This document shows, in pieces, positions 12,791 through 23,200 of a DNA stretch of 64,000 bases. The first letter of the stretch is position 1; every line of letters starts with the position of its first letter. The DNA comes from Progne subis subis. Lineage: Eukaryota; Chordata; Aves; Passeriformes; Hirundinidae. The stretch lies in contig JAKJHU010000109.1 in the NCBI GenBank assembly GCA_022316685.1, positions 1,364,001 through 1,428,000 of the forward strand, written 5' to 3'. The notes under the pieces were generated by a model. That model ran no database searches, was not told the DNA's origin, and worked only from the letters and a program-made list of their open reading frames with translations. A program made the translations under genes and the position numbers.

Positions 12791-12803
12791 CGCCGGCGAC
12801 CAT
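12142..12803 (-). other. Candidate overlapping upstream ORF of IREB2 (spliced)
   Basis: An ATG at 12803-12801 lies 13 nt before the IREB2 start in another frame, in a good context (G at -3, G at +4). Using the same exon 1/exon 2 splice it encodes 18 aa and stops at TGA 12144-12142, inside exon 2. If the transcript starts upstream of 12803 this uORF overlaps the main start codon. Translation is inferred. Confidence 0.45.
12772..12790 (-). CDS. IREB2: IREB2 exon 1 coding part (start codon)
   Basis: Encodes only MDPLRT plus the first base of a Gly codon. This matches the short first coding exon of human IREB2 (six codons plus one base). This ATG was chosen because it alone gives phase 1 at the ACAG|GTCGGT donor, as exon 2 needs. 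Another ATG lies 13 nt upstream in a different frame. The donor is weak (GTCGGT), so the exact 3' edge is the least certain part. Confidence 0.75.
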
Positions 12804-12848
12804 ATCAGCGTGAGGGAGCGGGCTGAGGGGCGCCGGCGGGCCGGCAGC

Positions 12849-12858
12849 TCTCGCGAGA
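12849..12858. promoter_or_regulatory. Perfect TCTCGCGAGA palindrome, copy 1
   Basis: Ten-base self-complementary CGCG element, known from CpG-island promoters and reported as a BANP (and earlier Kaiso/ZBTB33) binding site. It lies about 60 bp upstream of the IREB2 ATG. Occupancy is inferred. Confidence 0.8.
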
Positions 12859-12887
12859 CTGCGCCCCGCCCCCGCGCCTGGCGCCGC

Positions 12888-12897
12888 TCTCGCGAGA
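12888..12897. promoter_or_regulatory. Perfect TCTCGCGAGA palindrome, copy 2
   Basis: Identical to copy 1, with starts 39 bp apart. A third copy with one mismatch (TCTCGCGATA) lies at 12986-12995. Confidence 0.8.
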
Positions 12898-13038
12898 CTT
12901 TGCGCCCTGCCCGGGAGGAAAGGGCACGAGATCGCGCGAGGCTTCCCGGAGAGGGCGGAAGTAGTCAGTAGAGGGCAGCCCCTGCTCTCGCGATAGCAAT
13001 TACGAGAACGCGGGCGGAGCGGCCGGTCGCGACGCGCC

Positions 13039-13130
13039 GGGGGCGGGGCCATAGTGGGGCGGGGCCACGCTGGGGACGGGGCAGTTGTGGGGCGTGACCC
13101 TGCTGGGGCGGGGCCGCAGTGGAGCGGGGA
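13039..13130. repeat. GC-box array with a period near 16.5 bp
   Basis: GGGGCGGGG-type boxes, some degenerate, start at about 13039, 13056, 13072, 13089, 13105 and 13121. Three read GGGGCGGGGCC exactly. The regular spacing suggests a short minisatellite made of SP/KLF-type sites at the distal edge of the IREB2 island. Confidence 0.75.
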
Positions 13131-13294
13131 CGAGGGCCCGCGCAGTGGCGCCGCCTGGTGGCGGCGGGCGGCTCCGGCCGGACCGGGCCGTGCCCCCGGG
13201 CCGAGCCTGACCCATCCCCGGGCGCGGCCCCGCAGCGCAGGGCAGCGCAGCGTGCCGTGCTGAGGGGTTCAATGGGCCCGAAGATCATATGCTC

Positions 13295-13650
13295 CCGTTT
13301 CGAGCTCCATCCGACCTGACGTTGAACGTTTCCAGGGATGGGGCATACACAGCCTCACTGGACAGCCTGTTCCAGTGCCTCACCACTCTTACAGTAAAGA
13401 AGCCTTCCTAATATCTCGTATAAATTCCCCCCTTTCAATTTGTACCCATTCCCCCTTCTCCTGTTACCCTAGATCATGCTCACCTTCCCTGCAGGACCCT
13501 TTAAGTTCCGGAACGCGTTGTGAGCTCTCCACACCACCTTCTCTTTCCCAGGCTGAATTCACGGCCCTACCTGTCCCAGCCTGTCTTCACAGGCGAGGTG
13601 CTCCAGCCCTCTGGGCTCCTCAGGAGCTGCTCCAGCAGTTCCAGCGCTGC
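13295..13650 (-). mobile_element. CR1 LINE fragment, minus orientation
   Basis: The plus strand reads the reverse complement of the avian CR1 3' region: a CCAGGGATGGGGCAT-like start, then CCTGTTCCAGTGCCTCACCA, an AGTAAAGAAGCCTTCCTAAT-like segment, CATTCCCCCTTCTCCTGTTA, and a GGCGAGGTGCTCCAGCCCTC-like segment. It is diverged and lacks both ends of the element. It abuts the distal side of the IREB2 CpG island. Borders are approximate. Confidence 0.9.
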
Positions 13651-15618
13651 CCGCAGGCCGGCACTAAGGACAGCCGGTGCTGAGGGCAGCCCCCATGGGA
13701 GCCTGCAGGTGCACAGGCACAGCAGCAGCGCCGGAACGCAACACACTTCATGGCGGTGCCGCCCCCATTGCTCCGACGGCAAAGAGCGGCCCTTAAGGAA
13801 ATAACCATGTGCTAGCAAACCTGTCCCAGGGCAGGCCGTTAGAAGGTTCCATCAGCTGTGTCCTAGTGCAGGGCACGAACATTGCCAGAGCCCGCACCGA
13901 GAGCAGAAAGGCATGTGCTCAGTGTTCTGCCCTACAGCTGGCCTGACCTGGCTCTTCCTCCTAGTCTCTAACGTTAGATTTCTTCAGAAGGCTTTTTTTT
14001 TCTTTTTGTATCTTTCTTCTTTCCTTCCTCTTAAATAAGAGGGGTTTTTTCTTTACTTGATGGCGGAATTTGCTTTTTGTCTTCATCTTTAGTGCAACAG
14101 TAGCAGTATGTGAGCCCATGCTCGCAAGTGTCCAGTCATAGTCGTTTCTCCCAGCTATAAGACATTTGTAATAACCTGGGGATTAGATGCTAATGCAGCC
14201 AGAACTCACCACCAGGCTCAGGCAGAAAAGAAGATTACCAAAAAGTTGTCTTCATCTCAGCCTCTAATCAAAACATTTACCCTTTTGCCCGTATCTCTTT
14301 TGACCTAAACTGCCATTGCCTTCCTGAACAGTGACAGAGGGACTTGACGCACAGATTGCAATAGTTATGCTCAAAACTGCATGAGCAACCCTAATTCTGA
14401 CCTCTTTTTCCCTATTTCGGGTTGCAGTGATTTCTGGCTGATCTCTGACAGGCTGCAGGAACAGGGAACGAAATGGGTGGAAAGGTGGTGGAAAATGTGT
14501 CCAAGATGTGTCTAGAGGGGCTCCCTAAATTCTGCTGTGTAAAGCACGCTCAGGGTGCCCAAAGCTGCCTGTCTTTGAAGAGATCACTTGTGTGACATCT
14601 CAGGTGTAGCTTTTACTCTTTACTGTTGGATCAGTGCAGTCCTTTCCCATGACAGAGCCCAGCCCAGTGCCTCACCCCATCGCACGTCTGCCTCTTGTGT
14701 CGGGCACGCTTCACTGGACCCAGGCAGCAGTGCCTGGGGTCAGTGCTGGCAGCTCTGGTGACAAGCAGATGAAGTGTTGCCAGAGAGATGCTGGAGCTCT
14801 GTCTCTTGACAAATTCCCGTAAGAAGTGTCTCCAGGGATGTGCTGCACCATCATTTACCAGTTGTTTTCCTTTGCCAAGGACGCTCCAGTCTGGCAGGTC
14901 TCAGTCCTCAGGCTGCCAGGGAATGTTGGTTATCTCCCTCTGTTGGCTGAAGGCCGACTTCGGTGTGTCAGGTACATCCAGGGAAAGGAATTTTTGGCAG
15001 CATGGAATGTTTCTTGCTCACATACAAAATCCTTAACCCCAAATGTTTAGAGGTTTGTGCCCTTCCTTCTTGGAAAGCAAATTGTGTATATATTTGGCTT
15101 TAACACTGTTTGGCTTTCAATTTGTACTGGAAATTTTCTTTCTTTTTGCACCTGAGCTACTGCACTGTTCTGCTTACTATTTTTAATGTGATTCTTTTAG
15201 AATTAAGTCCCTTAAGGAAATGTGTAACTGTCTAGGAAAAAAGATAGTTTTGCAGTTCCCAGAATGTATTTTCCATTTCCCAGCTGGCCTCCAACATCAT
15301 GAAATAAGTCAAATTCAAGGGAGAGCTTATCCATAAGAAAGCGAGGATGGGTATTGCTGGTTTGTAATTTGAGCTGACAGAAGGAGGCTAAGCAGAGTCT
15401 TAGTGAAGAAGAGAGTGTGAGTAGTGGGAATTACATTGTGCTACTTGTGTGAAAGGCAGTCACTCCATAGAGAGAATTTCAGTACTGCTGTTTACCATAT
15501 TTCAGCCTTCAAGCAGAAAAAGCAATTTTGGTGTGGAAAAAGATGAGCTAAATATTGCTCTCAGGCCTGTGTTCCACAGCACAGTCACACAGAAGAGACC
15601 ACAGCAAGCCAGAGGGAA

Positions 15619-15660
15619 CCCAGTGCAGTGCAAGAGAGAGCCCAGTGCAGTGCAAGACAC
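15619..15660 (+). repeat. 22-bp tandem duplication, two copies
   Basis: CCCAGTGCAGTGCAAGA occurs at 15619 and again at 15641, an exact 17-bp match with a 22-bp period. Confidence 0.9.
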
Positions 15661-16520
15661 TTTTCTAGCTGTGCCCTTCTTTTGCCTTGTTGTTTTTCCC
15701 ATAACGACAGTTGGAAGGCAGTAGCAGTGACAGCCAGGCAGCACCCACGCCATCCAGTCCTGTACAGGAGAAGCAGGTTGATCCAGGAGTTTGAAGTACA
15801 GCCCTCTGAATCAAATAGCTTCTAATCCTGGCTTCCATATGACTGCTGTACTTGAAGCTCAGAAGCACTTTATCTTACACTGTTCTTGTAAGGCAGTGAG
15901 ACATCTTTAGGGGAAGGGAGTAAAACTGCTCGTAACTATCTATAGAGGGAAAAAACACAGCAACCTGGTTTTATTTCATTATAACTGAATGAATACATGA
16001 GATTTAGAAAGAAAATTTGGGAAACCTCTTTAGAATATTTACTTAAGAAATTTGGGTCAGTCCAATCAATTGAGTCTAAAATTCACAAGTGAATGTACAG
16101 AGCGGGTAAGACGCACAGTAATCTATGCATAGTCAAAGTTGGGCTAGTTGGGGCAGCTGATTAAAAAGATCACAAAGATATTTTGATATTGTCACATTTC
16201 AGTAATAAACTGGAAAAAGGGTTGGTAAAATTCAAATTGGACAATTTGTAAGAAGAAAATTGAGTCACATTCTCCAATGTCTTGTGCCACAGCAGCAAAG
16301 CCACAGGAATTAGGTGAGCTGTAAACTGAGCACATGGCAGACTGGATACTTCAGTAAGAACATGACCAAATATTTAGTTTTGACACCACATGGTCTGAGA
16401 TACAATCTTTACTTCTGTAAATTAACTTTTTGTAATACAGTATCCCCAGTGCTACCATGTCCTCTTCAAGAATATGAACGTAAGCTTTGTTATGAATGGA
16501 CTAGGAGACCAGCTCCAGAG

Positions 16521-16960
16521 TGATTTCAGCCTTTATTAAAAAAAATTAACAGCCTTTATTAAAAGAACAGCCTGGGAGGGGCGGACGTGGCACACACCGC
16601 TGCTGCTCCCGTGACAACTCAGAGGAGGCAACCAGTGCCATCTCTGTATGGCAGATCTGGTCTTGCCTCACGAGAGTCTCCAGGAAGACCCTTGCTGGCT
16701 CTTGCTCTAGGGGTGCCACGCCGATCGAGTGCAGTCATGGTCATGGCGACAAGGCGAAACGCTCTGCTTGGTGGTCTGATGTTCTTTTCTGTTTTCCTCA
16801 TCTATTGGTACTAACATTCATTGGTTTTAGGGGGTTTTGTCTGCTAATTTAACTTCTGCCAGATACTGGGCCTTATGGGAGTCTCACGTTTGCATAGGAG
16901 GTGATGCAATCTTCTGCCATCACGGGCACAAAGGGAGCAGCAGGGCAATACCTGACGATA
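16521..16960 (-). mobile_element. Possible solo LTR-like element, minus orientation
   Basis: A locally GC- and CpG-rich block in AT-rich DNA. On the minus strand it ends with two AATAAAGGCTG units and a terminal CA at 16521, as the 3' end of an LTR would, and CCAATAGATG occurs upstream. No matching start or target duplication was found, so the assignment is weak. An unknown first exon or promoter is the alternative. Confidence 0.3.
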
Positions 16961-19900
16961 AGGGGGGTATGAACTAGGAACTGATTACTTACATAACTTA
17001 TGAGACATTTACGGAACATTCTAACAAACAACTGTGTAACTTAACATTGAAACAGGTAATTAACCTCTAGAAACTTCATTTCCTACAAGCTTTGCTTTTT
17101 ATTTTATATTGTTTATAATCAGTATACAAAATCCCTTATATCAAAGTAAGTAGATTCATAACTGCCAGAGAAAAAGCATTTTTTCCTGACATTTTTTCCA
17201 TACTCATTGGTATGCCAACGAGTCTGTGCTGTGTGAACCCGTGTCATGAAAGACACTGAAAGTAAAGTTCCTTACCCACGCTAAGGCTCCACTATGAAAT
17301 AACGCTCCCTAGATTTCTCACGCCTGGAATATATGTTACCTCAGACTGGTTTTTATTAATTGATTCACTGCTGGCAATTCAAGTTGCTGTCATAATTTTT
17401 CCTCTAACATGCTGGCACTCAAGAAATAAAAAAACCAGTTTCAATCTCTTCTTACATGAGCTGCCATTTAAAAAGAAGGACACAAATCTAACACCCCTCT
17501 AAAAGTCCCTCCCTAGCATTCAGCAGACTCTTAGGAAATCAGATGATAATGCTGTCTTGTGAATACCTAGAGGTAGCACATGAACTGTTTTAAGGTCATT
17601 AACTGTTTTGGGTATATGAAAAGGCTCAAGTGTCGTGGAAGCTGCTTTTCAAAACTTAGTTCTTGGACTCAGTACATTTTATTCTCCAGCTGAAGGAAAG
17701 ATGTTCAAGACGATTTTTGCTTGTGAGATAAGTGCTCATGTACAGGATCCTGCAGAAACTGTGCTTGGGAGAACAGCCTTGCTGTGAAGAGTTTATTAGC
17801 ACCAAAAGCAAAATTCAGTAAACATGCTTACTTGCAATTACATCATCTAATAGAGGAATAGGTTGTGAACTTTTGCTAATCTGAAACCAGGCACCTATTT
17901 TCAGGTTGCAGCACTGTTGGGCCTCCTGTATCATTAGGCAGCTTGAAAAATTGCCTTTTCTTGTTACTCCACAGAGTCTAAGTGAGTGCAAAGTCTTTTC
18001 TCAGAGATGTCAGGAAGAAGAAGGACTCTTTTGTGCTGATGGCAGACTAATTGAACTCCGAGTTGTGAGCCTGAGGTCTTCATTTCAGGAAGTGCAACAA
18101 GTGACTGGGGAACCTCAAGCTACACTGCCCAGCTCTTAGAGCAATCTGTGGAGCATCAGGCTTAACAACCGCAGAGATCACATCTGGTTTGGTTCAGGCT
18201 GTGGTTGTAACTGACATGCTAGTTTTAAATGGATGGCATATGTTGCCTTCTTTCTTCAATGCTGCTGGAAAGCGAAGAGGGGAGGCACAGTTCAACTTTC
18301 TTACCTCAGGATTTTTTGCAAGCTCAGGTACTTCTGGCCTCTGGGAGCAAGTGTTTTCCATCTCAGGAAGGTAGTGCTCACCTGCCATCTGCTCATACTT
18401 GCTCTGGAGATCCAAACTGCTTTCCTTCCTCACTCAGTGCAGGAGAAAGCGTCATTTGGCAAGTACCACTACGGGCATTTCTCACACCTCTAGGGAAGAA
18501 GGTGGTGGGGGAGGATGCTGGGCACCACTGTTGAGTGCATCCCAGCTGCAGAGAGCCCAGAGCTCCATCTCCTCAGAGAGTGATGGCAGCAGGGAGCACA
18601 CTGCATACATCCACAGGAAGGAATTGGGGGATTTAGTGACAGTTGGCAAGAACAATCATTAAGTAACACCCTTCAGCACTAGGCACTGCAATTCCCCAGT
18701 GCATAAGGGAAATATGGATGGCGTTAAAACTCCTTTTAACTGCTGATTGCTATTAACTGCTTCTGCTATAATGACAGCTAATCCACACCTGACAGTCCTC
18801 AGTCACCCAAGGAAACCTCCACAGCAGGACAAAGCCACTTCTTGTGTTTGTTTTCTGGAGACCTGGCATGCGGCTCGCAGCAAGCTGTGCTTTGAGCTCA
18901 GTCATCATGACACAAAGGACAGAGATGTTGGAAGTGTACTCAGGACTTCTGAATATATTGCACTGTTTGAGGCTTTCAGCAAGATAACCCCCAACTCCTG
19001 AAGCTAATGAGGACTTAAAACCATACCCCTCCTTCCTACAAACTGCCAACAGTGTGAGCTAGGTGCATTGTACCCTCTGTCTGAGAAAATGGTCCTGGAG
19101 TCAGCGCTGGGTAAGAGTCCCACCGACCTGTGCATGAGGCATACTGGGAGAGAAATCCACTGTGGGAGCAGACAGCTCCAATCTTTCTGCCCAAATACTG
19201 TCAAACACACTTTTACTGGAAGTAGGAAGCCCCCAGATCTACAAAGAGAGACCTTCAATTTACAACTTAAAATAGGAGCGGTGCCTGAGCAAACCAATCT
19301 CTCCCCCACCCCGGACCCTGGCTGAGAGAGGTGGTTTTCCTGCCACCCACCACTGCAGCACTCTCCACAAAAATGGGCTGTGCTTCCTTCCTGGGGTGCA
19401 GGCAGGGAGGCAGATGGAGTCTCTCTTCTGTCACCTCTTTGACTACTAGAATTAGATCTTCCCTTCACAGCTATTGCAGCTTGCAGGAGGCTGGATCGAG
19501 TGGCTCCTGCAGATGGCACCTGCATCCTAGGGATGGAGTGAATCTAGGCTAGAACACGGCAATGCATCAGAGAGATAGCAAAGGAGCTTAGACAACTCTG
19601 AATCCTACTTCTGTCACTCTGTTCTTCAGCATCCCACTGGGCTCACCCATCTGCAGTCCTTTAACAGAAGAGGAGCTGCTCCAGTCCTGCTGTCCTGGCT
19701 TCTTCTGCACAGACACTTTTCTTTTAAATTTACACTCTCTGCTACTCACTTCCAAATGCAGTTAGTCTTCCAGCCCCTCTTCATCCCTGCATTGCTACCA
19801 GAGATTTCTACATCCCTTTATCCACAGAAGAGGCAGAAACACTTGTTATGGCTGGTTTTATAGTCCTCACCATCTGAAAGTTTCACCTCCACATGGCCTG

Positions 19901-20214
19901 TCCAAGGAAATAGCTGTCCTACCTCTGCTGGGCAGCTCCCTGGCACGCAGGGGGTTGTCTGGCTCCAGCAGAGTTCACCTGTCAAGGAAGGAAGAGCCAT
20001 GTAGAGCATCCAGTCCTGGTGCCCAAGCCCAGTGTAGAGGGGAGAGCAGAGCAGGAGAAACCTGGCATCTCCCATACTCGCAGCCCCGCTTGTTCTTGTG
20101 GGCAATTCCATTTCCTTATTAGTAAGCCCCAGCATCCCACTCATTGTGCTCAAGGTTGTGGCTGGGAAGTGCATGGGATATAGGGATGGAGACTTAGGTC
20201 TAAAGCAAACACAC

Positions 20215-20252
20215 AGGGAAGGAGGAGGAAGAGAAGGAGGAGGAGGGAGAAG
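20215..20252 (+). repeat. Polypurine tract
   Basis: 38 bases made only of A and G, continuing as purine-rich with two T interruptions to about 20,268. It is a (GGA)n-like low-complexity sequence. Confidence 0.9.
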
Positions 20253-23200
20253 TAGAAGAATAGAAGAGCAAGTATTTGAGCTAAGCTGAGCAGAATGATG
20301 CAGATTCCAGAAGGAGGGACAGCAACAGCAGGAAGTGGCATTTACTGGAAGAATTTTAAAGTCAGTTGGGGGACAGCTGTGCTGATTTTAATCCAACTGG
20401 ACTGAAGTGGCTCCAGAAGAGCTGAAAAGCCTTTTGATACCTACTGCCCAGGCAATAAAATGTTAATCAGAGTTGCAAGTCTTTGTTCTTTTAGTAGCAG
20501 TATTTTTCTGTTTAGCAGAAATGTACTGCTGCCTCCACTCCCAGACCCCACTGTAATATGGACTGTGCACATGGAGCAGAGACTGCTCCTGCTGCAATGG
20601 CCTCAGCATCTGAGAGCTGGCAGGGAGCTCAGGGCACCAGTGACCACCAGGAGCGGTGGCACGGCCCCTCTGCTCCCACAGCACTGCCCCGCGTGTCAGA
20701 GACTGCTTGGCACACGCAGATCTTCTAAAGACCAGGTGATATTGTGGCTCTGTGGGTTTTTGCAAATCTGTGAAAGTCTAAGAGAGCTGGTAGGGCAAAT
20801 TTAAAAAGGAGCAGGCCGAGGTTTCAAGGGCAAGTGTGAAACAGATTCTCAAAAGGATTTGAGATTATTAACCTAGTAGAGGAGAGGCCTTGAAAGGGCC
20901 TCATTTCTAACCCATCCTGGTCAAGTTAGCAGTTGGTCTCACTCTGGGAGGTCACAGACTCCCACGATATATGTACATTCTCCTTGGATAACAGATTAAC
21001 CCTTATAGGCTGCCAGCTGTTCTTTCAGCACTGATCTCTAAGTACAGCTATCCCAATGGTGCGTGTCCCTTTCAGCTACAGCCTTGTTCTTACCAGACCT
21101 TAATGACAACCTTGTATTTTTGTACATAGAACAGGCCTGTCCTGCTGCTCAGGGCTCTCCAGGGCTCAGGCAGTGCCTGCACTGTTATCCAGGAATGGAG
21201 TTGGACAGAAATGAACCAGGTTTCCTACTTCTCCATATGGTTCACCCCATCCTTGAATTTTCTCAATTCCCTCTCTGGCTCAGAATATGCTTTTTTCTAT
21301 TCAGTCATATTTAAATTATGTTCCAAATTTTCTTAAAAATCAGAGGAAGTAACACAAAAAGACACTCCAGCCTTGCTGTGTTATCAGATCTATCACAAAT
21401 ATCATTAAGTGTGAACTGATAAGGTGACCAGTATTCTGTTTTAGAAGTGCATGTAGTTGAGATTTCTTTCTCTCAGATCTTTCCATCACTTTCAGGAATC
21501 AGGAGAATCTCCAGGCTGCCAAAAATCTCTTACCAAAAGCAGGCATCTTCTATGTGATCTGACTGAAGCTCATGGCATCATCTAAACAGGAAGAGGAACT
21601 TAGAGCAAACTTTCCAGTGTCTCTTGTAATACTGTTGAGTGCCAAAATTACTGGGACGTTTTCTACAGGTGGCTGCTTTTTCAGTAGAAATCCTACCCTA
21701 AACCTACTGAGTTTTCAGTTAATCTTCCTTTGCTGATAGGAGAAGTTCGGAGCCTGACTGATGTTTCTTGACCAAAAAGAAGTGTATTTCTGAAAACGTT
21801 CTGTTTTCCAGTTAATGCTGTTTGCTGAAATATCTCATTTTGCAGAGGGCACTAGAGATGTTACTCCTTCTATCTGCAAATAAAGGTAGAGAGGTAGGGA
21901 AAGTATTTCTGATATTCATCATGACTGTTCATGCTTCCATGATTTCAGTGATGATTTCCTGCCTCAGACTCTTTTGTACACATCTCTTGGAGATTTTAAG
22001 TAACCCTTCATCCTTGCAGTTTTGGTCAATTTCTGCCTCTTACTGCATTAAAAGGCTCCTTTATGCTATTGTCTTTGTTGCCATCAGAATCTAAAGCTGA
22101 GGTGAATTCTAGGCGTAGCCTATTTCCATTATTATCTTTATTTTGAAGGAATCAGTTTGTCTTCATTATCTGCAGCTGCATCCTGAAGGACCTTGAAATG
22201 GTACATATGATATTTTCCACTTATGGGAGCTTGGGCTTTATGCAGGGCTTTCCCCCCTCCTCCTGCCTGTTTAAAAAAGAAGTTTCCACTCCACTGCTGG
22301 CATGACACTATAGAAAGTGTCTTGCAGACAGACTGTCTCTCAAAGAAGCAAGAATCCTGAAATTCAGCAGATGCATGTCTAAACCTCATTCCTTCTCTGC
22401 TGCATTATGAATCAATGTACCCTGCTGCAGTTTCTTTCCCTCTGCAGTTTTCAGCATACTCCACCTTTTTAATTTCCTCTCTAGCTCTGTCTACAGCTGG
22501 AAAACTAATCAGTTTGCGTGAGCAGTGCACCTCAAAATATTTGTTTATGTGGAATGAGCCTAGCTGCATTTTCTGTTTCCCATCATCCTAATGTCTTTCA
22601 ATGTTTGGTTTGTGTACAGAGCTCAAAGAACAATTATTTAATTCAGGGAAAGGAAGTGAGGCACTAGCAAAAACATAACATGAGCTAGCTGTGAAAATGA
22701 CTGTTTGGCACACTTTTAGCATGAAGAGAAGAAGAAACTTTTAGCAATAGCACAGGTAAGAGAGATACAGGGTCATCGTGTGGACTTACAGAAATGTACA
22801 ACTCAATTTCTTCCCACTGCAGGGTCTACATGGCTACAGACCTCTGTTGCCACAGAGTATTTAATGTTGCAAACATCTCGCTTAGACTTAGACAGCTGTT
22901 GAACATAGGTAATTTCAGCTTCCCTCCTTTTGCCTTCAGTCAGTCCCTCCCACAGCCTTTGTTGCTGTGACCTACATTGGGAGCAAATGCTTTCTGATGG
23001 CATTTCAAAGGAAACTAATCTTGCACTCCAACTGAATCATGGCTGGATTCATCTGTGTTCCATATTCTGTGCATATGTAATTTTATTTCTGCTTCCATCC
23101 CGGAGGAGCAAATCCTTAATGATCTGTCCTTACACACAGGCTCATCTGCAAGGCACAACTGCCTGCAAGGAAGGCTTCCAGGGCTTTTCTTTCTCCAAAA

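Larger units (their letters stand above)
12590..13285 (-). promoter_or_regulatory. IREB2: IREB2 CpG-island promoter and 5' UTR
   Basis: A sharply GC- and CpG-rich block covers coding exon 1 and the sequence upstream of it, with AT-rich sequence beyond. It has no convincing TATA box at a suitable distance, as is usual for housekeeping promoters. It holds several CGCG palindromes and a run of GC boxes, described separately. The long ORFs readable here in several frames come from the lack of AT-rich stop codons, not from genes. The transcription start cannot be fixed from sequence alone. Confidence 0.85.

Noticed and set aside
12588..13319. Several overlapping ORFs of 64-154 codons on both strands in the IREB2 CpG island
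   Set aside because: They are low-complexity Arg/Pro/Gly/Ala frames open only because the DNA is GC-rich; the only supported coding part is the 19-bp exon 1.
19004..19525. 173-codon minus-strand ORF, longest in the intergenic region
   Set aside because: Composition is ordinary intergenic (Ser/Cys/Gly mix) with no recognisable domain; opposite-strand ORFs overlap it equally well.
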